Shown piece by piece: positions 21,521 through 33,265 of a stretch of DNA of 64,000 nucleotides. Under the pieces are notes generated by a model. It saw only the letters and a list, made by a program, of their open reading frames with translations. It had not been told where the DNA came from and did no database searches. Origin of the DNA: Puffinus mauretanicus (taxonomy: Eukaryota > Chordata > Aves > Procellariiformes > Procellariidae); contig JAJKFH010003627.1 of assembly GCA_023333565.1 (NCBI GenBank), positions 5,933,501 through 5,997,500 on the forward strand. Direction: 5' to 3'. How positions within the stretch are numbered: position 1 is the stretch's first letter; every line of letters begins with the position of its first letter. Both the position numbers and the translations under genes were made by a program.

Positions 21521-24500
21521 TTAAGTCAACATCAGCAGCTATCCACGCCCAGGAGACGTGGCACTCCTTGCCCTGGGAACGGATGGGGGAATTCATGAGC
21601 CCGGGAAACAATAAAAATTCAACACAGCTGACAAACAAACAAGCAGCCATTGGAGTGAAAGATATTACAGCAGCATAAGCCCAGCGGGTGCAAGCAGGCT
21701 CTATTGATTCTGGGGGAGGCACACACGTTTGCTCCTGTTTATTCCAGGGGACCTGGCAAGGCACCTTGGATGCTCTGGGTAACTGCTACGGCAAACCCAT
21801 CTTGCCCAGCAGACAGAGCACATCAAAGCCTCTCAGTCATGTAGGCAAAGCTGAATTTTGCATCCCCAAAGCTAAGGGGCAGGTTAGCTTATGTTATCCA
21901 TGTTGGTGGGAGCAGTGGTGGTGGCAGAGGAAGTGCTGGGCATGGTGGGGAGGGCTGAGCTCGTGAGCGTGAGGGACAAAGCTGTTGTGTCACCCATGGC
22001 ATGACAGGCACTGGTGGAGGTGTTGGCTGTACGCGTGGGAGTAATAGGCACAGAGGGCTGAGCTGAGGAATACAGATCTCCATCCTCTCCACATTCCCCT
22101 CCTGAGACATCACTCCTCTACCTCCCAAAGAGCCTGTCCTCCTTCCTCCAGGACTCACTCCCTGGTGCATTCCTGGCTTCATGCAGTCTGTCTTTTGCCT
22201 TCATGAGGGCTGAGAACAGGGCTAGCAAACTGGGGGCCGAAGACAGCCTCTGGAACTCACATAGTGGGGTTGGGGCTACCTCATGTGCCTCATCTCCTTG
22301 GCCAGAGATGGGCCCACTGGCACGGAGCCCTGCAGCCATGGCCTCTCCCAGCACCGTCGGGATGCCCAGCGGAGGTGCAGGGCAGGCTGCAGAGGAGCAG
22401 TTTAAGCAGTACCTCGGAGCAGCAACCTGCCTGCAGGAGGCCTCCTGCAGCACCATTAATATGCTCTCCTCTCCTTGCAGCAAACGTGACAGGACGTTTA
22501 GTGTCCTCTTGTGGAGTGTGCTCCCTCACTCATGTCACAGCAGCTGAGAATGAGCCCTTCAGGGACTGGAAATTATAAGTGGCATTTCAAAGCGTGCAGC
22601 TCAAAAAAAACCAAAATGTGCTGAAGAGCAAGTGTTTCTGGAGCAAAGGATGTTCGGTTAAGTGACAGGCAATTATTTTCACAAATGTTAACGAATAAAT
22701 GGACTTCCTCTTCATTACGAAGCTACTTCAGTCGTCAGCAAATAGCTGCAATGACAATTAGTGAATTTCTAAATGGATTGAGAAATTGGCTTATATACAG
22801 ATAACAATGCAATGAGGCAAGGCGATAGCCAAGCCTCACTTCTCACCTTACCTCCTGGGGGGATTTTTTCTGCATGCTGGATGGGTGAGGCATTCAGCTA
22901 ACCATTATTTTCTTCTCAGCCCTTTCTCAGGGGGAATGACTCTTGAATAAAATCCAGCAGTTTAATTTTGGTTTGATATGAATGGGCTTTAAATGTATTT
23001 AGTGTTTAAAGGCAAGCTATTCAGCTCAGAGCCTGCTCCAGAGGAACAGCACGGCGGGGAGCAGGCACGGCAGCGGGAAGAGGAGCAGACCCCCGGGACG
23101 CTGCGGCAGTGCTACCACAGCTCTTTTCTTCCCTCTGCAGGCCACACACTGATTTTCACTCCTGGGCTGTCCCATAAACTGGAGCAAGTCCATCACTTCA
23201 AGACTCCTTGCATTTTTTTTTGTTTTGTTTTTTTGTTTAACCCTAGGGTGAGTCAGGGATACCTGTGCTGAAGGCAGTGGTATAAACACTGTGCAGAAGA
23301 GCCAGGGAAGGTGCTGGTTTCGGTGGGAACCTCGGTACCTTGGCAGGCTCCTTTGTGCACCCATCACACCAGGGGGAAAGTCCACATCTCCCTGTGCTGG
23401 AGACGGCTCCTGTCTGCTCCTGCGGCCGGGGAGAGCCACGCGGATGATGCGTGCTCAGCCTCAGCCATGCAACGCTGGTGCAGGGCAGGTGGGTTCACAT
23501 GTGCTTTGTTTGGGCTTTCCCCTCAGCAGGGAGCTACAAGCATGGACCTCTCCCAGCAAGCGGCACTGACCATCGCTTACCCCCTCCTCACTATCCCGAA
23601 GATCACCTGTAGCTCCTGCATGAGCACTGTGGACCCATGACCCTGTCACCTGTGTGTAGATTAAGGAAAGCCTGGACATACAGGGCAGTTTCAAGTTAGC
23701 ATATAGTTTTTGCTGCACTTAATTGGGACAGTTGCTGAGAGGAGATATCTTGGGCTAAGCATGGTGTTACCAACCGGTCAGTTTAGGCTGAAGCGAACAT
23801 TACTGAGAGTGGAGTCTCATCCCATCTGCCTTTATCCAGACAACTCCTCTGCCACCCTGAACAAGGGTTGGCACGTCTCTGTTCAGCTGAGCTGCCGTGA
23901 CTACTCTGGTTGCCCCTTCCATCCTCATGTGCCCTGCTGGGAAGCTTCAGTAAGTGCTGGGAACATAAAGTGAGAAGCCACAGGAGGAGTTTCAAGTCAC
24001 ATTTCTAGCCGTGGCTGCCTAGAAAAATCATTCTAGGACCAAGTAGACTTAGGCTGGATAAAATATGTCACATTTACTGAGTGACTTTTCTGTCTAACAG
24101 CCAGACTTTGAAAGATATTAGCAAGGGTAAAACATTAAGTGACAGAACAAGGACACTTTAGGTGAAGGATGTTATTCTCCCTGTAATTTACTCCCCTGTA
24201 CAGCCTTGCAAAGATCTCAGCAGAATAAGTGTCCTTATTGATGGATATGCTATCCTTGTTAAGATGGGACAATATACTTATTTACAGCTTTCATCATTGT
24301 CACGAAGGCACAAAGCAAACAGATATAACTAATGAAGATTTAGCTATTACATCATGTCTTTGCCAACTCCATGCAGAAATCTGGGTAAAAGCCCTGGGAA
24401 GAAATCTTTTTATAAGAGCGTTTTTAATGAATTTAAGACATGAAGAAATCTACTTGTAGTTTGTATTAGGACTTTGAATATTGCTTTTCTGGAAAGATGG

Positions 24501-27500
24501 TTCAGGTTTGGAGTACAATGAAATGATGGTCTGAAAAACACCAAGGAAGAAGTAAAAGCCACATAAGCCCTACAATCCGAGTCACAAATTACTGTGTTCA
24601 TGGGGATGCTGCACGATGAGGCTGTTGTGAGATATGACCATTAGCTACCACCAACAAGATGAATATACAATAATAATGACTCAACAAGCAAAAGAGATGG
24701 AGGAGTTGCAGTAACAACATGTCCACCTCAGTTCATCCTCTCCGGATGACAGCCAGCCACGGGGGAGGGCAGGAGGAGGTGAGTCATGCTGCCTGAGACA
24801 GCAATGCTCCACAGCAAAGCAGGTAAGATAAGGCCCTTCACAGCCCCTGCAAAGGGCATGTTTGGTAGGTACTACAGGAACAACCAGTTTCCTTTGATGT
24901 TCTCCTGCAATCCATTGTCTGAGAATCACAAAGAACTTAGACCAAGACTGGTAAAACTGGAGGTGGTGCACGATCACCTGGAAAGCTCCTGTGGGGCAGG
25001 GGAGGGGGTGGGCTCATATCCATCTCTTTTTCCCAGTGTGACCTTGCACAACCCTTTTACAGATCACACAGTGGGGAAGAAAACAGTCTTTGCTGAATGA
25101 TTTTGATACGTGCTTTGTAAAAAGAAAGCACTCCCTACACACAAGTAAAAAGTGATCCAATGCGTTTACATTTTCACTGTGTGGCCCATTTCAAGAGAAA
25201 AGGCTCCATGACAGAGTCACAGATGTCAACAGCCTGGGTGTTTTGGAACTGCAGATTCAGACAGGTATCGGCAGTTTTGATCCATCTCCACTTGGTGACT
25301 ATTGAAAAAATCCTTCTTCTTTATGTCAGGGAAAAAACGGCAAGGAAGAATTAGATCCTTCATTTTAGAGTTAGGAGGCAGGATAAGGACATTCTCTCTT
25401 TTGACAGATTAGTCAATGTTTGGGGGTTTGCCAGTTGTTCTCACCAGGAGAAACAAACCTGCTTGTTTAGAAATATTGAAGCCAACAGAAGGAATCAAAG
25501 AAAGGTTTCTTCCCAGCTGGCACTTTGTCCCAGAGCTCTGCAGGGCTTTTATTAAAGCTATAAGGTCTTCCCCATGATCTTCTGTGCTCCTTCTTTCCCT
25601 CCCTCGTATGCAGCTCCCTCACTCAGTGTCTGTTCCCCACGTCTGCATCAGGGCCCCAGGGAAAACCTCCCTGCCAGCATGATTTGGCTGCTGACCCTGC
25701 CTTGAAGGCAGTCTTGAAAGTCTGGGGCAGCAGCTCCTCTTCTTCCACTGAGCTGTTTCTGAACACACCTAATTTCTTTTCACAACCAGGCTCAATGAAA
25801 TTATATTTCACTGTCATTTCCCTGTGGTCACTGTGTTATGGACTCTCATGGAACTGGAAATGAAATCCATGTCTTTTGAGTCAAACCCTGTAGCTGCAAG
25901 ACCCTCTTTTTAGCTTCAGCAAGAGCTTTCTACAAAGCCTGTTGAGCCATTTCTAGTTGGAACACATTTCAAAGCAAACTGGACAGATAAGATACAACTT
26001 TTTTTTTTTTTAGAAAGGAGAATTTTTGAAGAATGCAGCATTTTCTTTGACTAGTCGATAAAAGAGTTGTCAAAAAGCTCTAAGGATGAAGGATATATAT
26101 GAAGTGAGTACAGTCTTCAGAGTTACTATCCCTAAGGCAAAGAACCAGCAAGGAAGGCTGAGCCAAAATGGTTGCTAAAAGAACGAATCGGGGGGAGGGG
26201 CGGGAATCAAACTTAACGGTTTGTTACAGATTGTGGGCACTGAGGGAACAAAGTCTGGAAAAGAAGGAGTTGTCAGGCAGTGAGATAGGGTTACACTTCC
26301 TCCACACGGAGCCTGCAGTGTTGGCTTGATTAGGCGAAAGAACTTGGGATTGCTACAGAGAAAGCCGCCTTGCTCCCTGTCAACTTGCAAAAGCTAATCA
26401 GCATCCCAAAATGACAGCTCCCTCCAGGGCTGAGATCTCTTAAAACAAAACTAAAATAAAAATAAAAAGTCTCCTTGGTTCAGTTTCAAACCTAGCTGGA
26501 CTACAAAAAAAAAATTAGAACAAGATAGAAAGACTATGAGATTCTCCAGCAACACCCCCAATGCTAATCTTCCTCGTGATGATAATAATAATAACTTATA
26601 TGACTCCTATACCTTAGTCGAGCAGCTTGTATCCTGAGGAATACATCAGACATGATAAACTACTGCCATCAACTTGCACAGTGTGATGAGACTTAGCGTG
26701 GGAGGATGATGCTGCTGTTTGGTGATGCCCTGGAGAAGCTGAGGACAAAACGCGATAAAGAGCCCCATGCAGAGCTGGATTTCCAGGGGAGGGTTTTGAG
26801 TACATTGAAAGGGAATCATCCAGTTTGGGACACTGGCCAGGATACAAGAAATAATGCCCTTATTCTTGGCCAAAGCATCAGTGGAGTTTTGTTACTGCCA
26901 ACTCCAAGCCTTAAGAATTCTGGAGTTGGGGGCCAAAATTGAATTACATTGGCTTAGATACCATGAGGATTTTTTTTTTTCTTTTTTAGCAATGAAGCTT
27001 TTTTGTTCCTTCTCGTTTCTGAGGGTCCATCTTTATACTTTCCTCCATCACAAGGAGTTCTAGCAGTGAGTCTCATATTTGCATGAAATTTGGGATGCTT
27101 ACTGCAGTGCCATGACTCCAGAAACTGGGACTTTAGGGAAAACAATAAGCCTCACCAGTTCCACAGGAGAACTGCCAATGCTGGTGCTCAGCTGAGGCCG
27201 CACTCTTACACTCCCCCACTCTCCCCATGCTCTTCGACATGCAGCCTTCCAAGCTGCAGCTCCAAGGGCAGGTCTCCAAGAGGACCTCAAGAAAAAAGCT
27301 TTTTTGTGAGCAATTAAATGGATGAAACATGCTTTCCTGTGGATGTACATCCTAGGATAGGAGGCTCCGATGTCAGAGGAAGGTGTGAGGTCTCACATCC
27401 ATTCTGGTGGTCAGAGTGCACTGCTGCTGTGGATTCTCTCCTGGCTAATGAGGGTTAAAGCTTACACTTTAATTTTTCCTTTGCTGGTGGGACTGATAGG

Positions 27501-30500
27501 GTCTTTCTCCTCTGTTCCATCATTTATTTTCATGAACCTTGTAAGGACTTCATATATTCAAAACTATTAGTTCTCCACCATGTTTAGTTGGCATTACCCA
27601 ATGCATCCACTAGTGACTGAGGACAGGGCTGCTGCTCACGAGGACCAATGCACCCTTGCCACCTCCTCCCTGTGATCACCCCAGAAAATCCGTCTTCCAA
27701 ATCCAGTGAAATAAATTACTCAGACGACTTGTGGCAGTATCTGTGGCTTTTCGCCTCCCACCTACAAGAGTCCTGCACACAGGGAAGTCAGGAACGGCGT
27801 CACAGGGCCTGGCGCTGTCTGGGACATTTGCACACCTATTAGCTTTATAGCATAACCCAAAGCAGAAGGGGTGATGTGTTGGGCTGTATGCAGAGGGGAC
27901 GGATGCCTGCTGGCAGGTCACGCAACAGGCCATGCCTGGCCACCGTGTTACGTGACGTACCTGACAAGGTCCGAGATAAGAGGGGCAGCTGCAGTGCAGG
28001 GCTGCGGGCAGGGAGAGGGTGTTTCCAGCCCAGCCAGAGGTGCAAATAGCACTGTGAACATACTGTTCATGCTGCGAGGGACAGTTAGTATTCATGCAAT
28101 AGCACTGGGACCCATCTGACCTGTATCTTCTTTGGCAAATACGCAGCAGAACAGCTCTGAAGTTGCAGAATTCAATTTAAAAAAAAAAACAAACAAGCCA
28201 CACACACCACCACCACACCCCAAGCCCCACTACGCAAAGACCAAAGCTCTCAATAACCACTTCGCTTTTTGCTAACTTGCTTTTCTGTGCCTAAGTGACC
28301 AGAAAACAGCAGAAAGATGTTTTAACAGATTTTTTCCTGCCTCTTCCCCGCCTCCGCAAGGCAGGTTTAATATCTCTCCAGAAAAAAAAATTAGTCTCCA
28401 ATAAATCTTCACGTTTACTGCAGCGCTTAAACCCTGCTTGTCCTTCAGTGCTCTGCTACAACAGGATTGATTGACCCCCACACACCTTGGAACAAGGTCC
28501 CTTTAGTTCAGGTAGCTCTTTGCCACCTCTCGTGCACTGCTTCGCCCCTACTGGCATGGGAAGCCGGCAGCTCCTGCTGCAGGTCCCTGGTCCCAGGGGT
28601 GCCCAGCTTTGCACCAGCTGGGGAGAGGGGCCCGGCGGCGAAGCGTTGGCTGTCCGGCTCCGGCGCAGCGCCGTTACCAGCAGATGGCAGCTGGAGATCG
28701 CTGAGGTGCCGCTCCTCAGCGGCACGGAGGGAAATTTGGGTTTTCTCTGGCCTTACAAGTGCAGCTTGCAAATACTGGGTGACCTTGGCACAGACGTGGC
28801 CTCATCACCGAATGGGGATGTGACCGTCCTGCGTTTCACCCCGAGTAGGGGGTGAATGCACCAGGGGCCCCAGCAAAGACAGAGAGAAGAGGCTGGGAAG
28901 GACACAGTGCTTACCCTTGCATGCATAGGAAAAAGAAAAAGAAAAAAAAGTAAATCAACTAATTCACAGGCCACATCTCTCCTCCCTCCACCCCAAGCTC
29001 GACCTCTCAAATCACAGAGTCACTTAGATCTCATTTTCTAACCTGATCCCACCTCAGACTCACTCATACAGGTCCTAGCCAGTCCCCAAACGCATTTTGG
29101 GCAGAGTAACTGAGCAATCCCTGCTCCCTCTCCCAAAGCCTCACCCACAACACATCACACTGCTGGGCTGCAGCAGTTCCCCACAGCACCAGGCCCAGAA
29201 ATGAGCATTAGCCTGTTACTATCACTTGCTCCTTTCGTTCTCAGGCCCCACTGCTCAGGAAGGTCCCTCCCTCCATCCCAGTCAGTCCTGCAACAGGAGC
29301 ACCTCACTATGCCATGCCACAGCTCCAGCTCCACATCCTCTTCTGAGATGTCCTTGTTCTTATTCTTGTCCTCCTCCTTTTCCCTCTTTTCCTTCCTCCT
29401 CCTCCTCCCAGCTGATGGCCCAGGTGGGCTGTCTCAGACGAGAGATACAAATCCCAGCTTACACAAAGCAGCTGTGGGAAGTGATCAGTCCCACCTGCTC
29501 ACCCAGAGGGGCTTGCTTTGAGGAGCTAGAGAAATTAGAGGATCTGCCCATTCCCTGATGCATTGATTAATTAATTGATCCTCTGTCAAGAGGCCATGAT
29601 GGGCTCTGCTAATGCAACTACTTGGGTTACCCTCTCATGCCAGACAATAGGAACACTTCATATTAAAATATAGGAAATTCCCAAAGATACTCCATCAGCT
29701 TACAAAAGTCCCTTGTTGCCTGAGGGCCAGATCCACACCTGATCCCAGGGTGTAAGGAAGCGCTGTGCATCAGCTCAGCCCCCCTGCACAAGCATGTAAG
29801 ACAAAGAGGAGGTGGTGTGTCCCACCAGGATGACACCTGGGGAGCCTGCAGCACAGCTGAATCGGGGTCCACTGTCCCCCTGGGCAGTGTTTTACCCCCA
29901 GGAGGATCGCTTCTGTCCCGACTCCTTGCAGCCTTCCTCAGGCAGCGCAGAGGTCACTCAGCCACAAAAGGTTTTCTTGGCAAGGACAAAAAAAACGGAA
30001 ATATTGTTTTTCCTCCTCCTCCCCCCAAACCCCAAAGCTTCAGTTCTGTAGAACGCAATGGGGCCAAAAAAGGGACTAGACAACACATCAAGAACTACCA
30101 GTTTAATCCAAGCCCAGTTCCTCATTTACCAATGTCAGCCTCCTGTTCAAGCTTTCTTTGGCTTTCATCTCTTCTTTTATCCGTCTGCTGTGTCTGGTTT
30201 GCCCCTTCTGGTTGCTACTACTTTGATCTCTTGAACCTCTGTAATCCAGAGCCGAATCCATGATAGCTTATGCTGGAGAGTTTGCACGTTTTTCCTGTTG
30301 TTACACTCTTTAAATTCTTTCTTTTTTTTTCTCCCCTGAAACTTCAGGCAGATTCCTTCTGTGCATCAAATGGGCATTTTAGATGTCCAGCCAGGGCAAG
30401 TGACCCTTTTATGGTTCCCCAGACCCTTGGACCTTTGTATCCCTGTGCTGCTGGTTTTTCATTTCTTCCATCGTAACATAGTAGCAGTTCCCACTGTGTA

Positions 30501-31551
30501 CCTGAGAGCTGTACCTGGCTTGTGGAGATCTGCAAGGGCCCCAGGATTAATCATAGAGGTTTGCCTATGCCACGTTATCTGGTCCCTAAGTGACACGGAG
30601 AGTGTCTACTCTTCCATGAATAGTTTCATCGGAGAAGCATGGGGGACAGTGGGAACTCAGTCTGTGAGCAAACTCATTTGATTTCAGCTATTGTCTTATC
30701 CAAAGGTGGATGGTGATTCTTTATTTCACCATAAGTACAGTGAGAAGAGGAAAAAAGACAACAGCAGAAGGATGAACAGGGGCTTTTAAGAAAGCTTTGC
30801 TGTTCCCAGGTAGGGATGTAGCCATCAGGCAGTTACGGGAGCACTCATCTTTCCTGTCCTGGAGAGTGCAGGAGCACTACAGTAGAGCCAGAGCACTGCA
30901 GGAACCGTGTGGATTCCACGGCACTCCTAGCTTTCTTGCTCAAAAAGCAGCCCCTCATGTTGTTCACCAATAGTTTTAGAATAGCTATGTGCAAAGAAAG
31001 CGCCCTCATTTTTAATTAAAAATGTGGGAGAAGGAAAACATAAGTAAATATGGTTGTGCTTTGAACTTCCTAATTCTACACTGTAAGGGACAGTGTCAGG
31101 GCAGTGTTTGTCCAAGCTCTCCCTTGTGGCCCCTGGCTGATATGGACCCAGTCAAAAAGGAGCAGTGAGTCACTGCACTGGACTTTCTGCCCCAGTTTTC
31201 TGGGGTACAGACCTACCTGAGACCAGTCTCTTCCCCTCATCCTCAGAGCCACTGCGGTGGGGGCTCTCCTGCCCCCGCCCCTGCGCTTCTGCAGGGGTGC
31301 AAACTGCTGCTCGGCTTCATCTCAGCGTCAGGAGGCGGCAGCTGATGCCGCGAGATCTGCCTCTCCCTACAACCAGCCGTCCCGAGCTAAGGGCCCTGCT
31401 GCCTCTCCTCAGGCTGATTCCTTTTGAAAGCAAAGCACATAACATCAGGCCTGTGTTTATTTTCCCCTTAAATTAGGGTGGCTTGATTTTAATTGAGAGA
31501 TCTGCCAGAATAAGGCACGTTTGTGCAGCTGTCATCAGAAATGCATACTTG
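21521..31551. other. Intergenic, no gene recognised
   Basis: Ten kilobases of mostly unique sequence. It includes a small CpG-rich patch at about 28615-28720, an enhancer-like AT-rich unique stretch at about 22610-22830, and short A-runs (for example near 28178). Open frames of up to about 150 codons occur but lack any family signature. Confidence 0.55.
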
Positions 31552-31750
31552 CTCTTTTTCTTTTTCTTTTCTTTTCCTTTCTTTTTTTTCTTTTTCTTTT
31601 CCTTTTTTCCTTTTCTTTTTTTTTTCCATTTTCTTTTTTCTTTTTCTTTTTCTTTTTTCTTTTTCTTTTTTTTCTTTTTCTTTTTCTTTTTCTTTTTTCT
31701 CCTTCTTTTCTTTTTTTTTTTCCTTCTTTCTCCTTCTTTCCTTCTTTTTT
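31552..31750 (+). repeat. 199-bp polypyrimidine tract
   Basis: Only C and T on the plus strand except for a single A at 31628. The composition is T-runs broken by single or double C. Pyrimidine richness continues to about 31800. Open frames here that give Phe/Ser/Leu or Lys/Glu/Arg strings are low-complexity artefacts. Confidence 0.95.
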
Positions 31751-31810
31751 GCTGTCTTCAGTCCTTCCTTTCTCACTTCCCTTCCTCCCTTCTTTCCTTC
31801 ATATATCAAC

Positions 31811-32930
31811 TTGCTTGATGCAAGCCTTTCTAGGTTGACCTGTCCCACTTATAGACAAGAAACAGGACAAAAGGGGAATAATTCCCAGGGGAGCTCTGGG
31901 GGACCCAGCTGAAGTGGAGGTGTCACCTTCCTCTGAGGCCAACCCTGTACCACATATCTGATGGGTGAAGAGGATGCTGTGCTTCACCTTCCCCTGTTCA
32001 CAGTGAGCTGGCACATTTGTGCTCATATACTGGGTTGCACGCTGGTGGGGCTGGGCAACCTGTGCACGTTGCCCTCCAGGGAGAGGGCTGCAGGGGACAG
32101 TCTGACACGTCTCACAAGAAGTTTTCCACTGCTGTAGCCCAGACTTCCCTATAATACATGGAGTTTGGGAAGCCAGATGCTGAAGGAAGGCTCCAGGTCC
32201 ATATCATTCCCAGACCCAGAGCTGAACAGCACAGCTCTGTTTCAGGGCTCTGACGGATAGTGGTCCTGGATATATGACACTGGGAATGGCTCTGAAAAGA
32301 GCAGCTGCCCAACAGGGAGAGGGGTCTTGCTGGTGTCCTGTATGGCATCGCCACCCCAGCATCCTCTAACCTCTCTAACCCCTTGCTTTATATCAAAGAA
32401 GTCTACCTTACGCTGTGGAAAGCAACCAGGGAGATACAGCCCTGCCTGATCCTTTTTCTCATCTGGAACAGCTGGAAAAAGACAGTAGCCTGAGAAATTG
32501 GCTGACCTTCTTGATGCATTCAGCTGTCTAGCCTTATATTTGTCCTTTAAATAACTTGCCAAAAAACAAACAAGCCCAAAACAACCAATCAGCAGGAAAA
32601 AAGAGCCCAAACAAAACAAGAGAGACTTCCGTTTCCAGCCTTGCCCTTCTGCAGTGGCTGGTCTGAAGTAGTTTAATCTAAACCAGGCTTCGGCAATTGC
32701 TGAAGAAAGCAATGTCCGTGGTGGGTATTTAGAGACTGGGGCTCGCCTGCCATACACTATCCAGGGGTTTATTACCTGCTGAAAAAGCTTAAAGTGCTTC
32801 AGGTGCTACGTGATGTCCAGATGTCGTGGCAGAAGCAGCTTGGAGAGTGCTGGTGATAGAAATGCTGCTGGGTGAATGCAGAGACATTAGTGCCGAATGT
32901 GATATTCGGTCCCAGCTCATCTATTAATAC
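31811..32930. other. Intergenic, nothing recognised
   Basis: Unique sequence between the pyrimidine tract and a CR1 fragment. The minus-strand open frame 32242-32757 has one hydrophobic stretch (FLLIGCFGLVCFLASYL), but no family match or splice support is visible. Confidence 0.5.
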
Positions 32931-32934
32931 AAAA

Positions 32935-33265
32935 ACACAGGAATGGCCAAACTGGTTAGGACCAAAGGTCCATCCAGCCCAGTACCCTGTCTATGGCAGC
33001 CAGCTGTAGTAGGTATTTAAGGAAGGATATCAGAACGGGGCACGCAGATTGTGGCTCAGGGGCAGTGATTTGTGGTGCTGGGATTTCCGGAGCCAGACAT
33101 AGCGTCTTTGTATTTAATAGCCCCTGGTGAATTTTGCTTCCAGGAATTTATCCAGCTACTTCTAAATCTCTTTGTATCCACAGTTTCCTGTGGCAAGCAG
33201 TTTCACAGCTTAACAACACGTATTATTTAGTGTTGCCCATTTTTTCATACCCTGAAGCTGGGTGA
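32935..33265 (-). mobile_element. CR1-type LINE 3' fragment, antisense
   Basis: Contains the familiar sauropsid CR1-like string 'gaccaaaggtccatccagcc' and 'cagtaccctgtct', followed by the downstream 'ggaatttatccag' and 'ctgtggcaagcagtttcaca' segments, in the order expected for the antisense 3' end. It is well diverged, so it is an old copy. Edges are approximate. Confidence 0.7.

Noticed and set aside
21104..21598. 164-codon plus-strand open frame in the CpG island
   Set aside because: Composition is that of chance GC-rich translation. No domain, no splice structure and equally long frames on other strands.
31483..31912. Long open frames of Phe/Ser/Leu or Lys/Glu/Arg over 31.5-31.9 kb
   Set aside because: They are translations of a pure pyrimidine/purine low-complexity tract.
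32242..32757. 171-codon minus-strand frame with a hydrophobic segment
   Set aside because: A single hydrophobic stretch is common by chance. No family or splice support.
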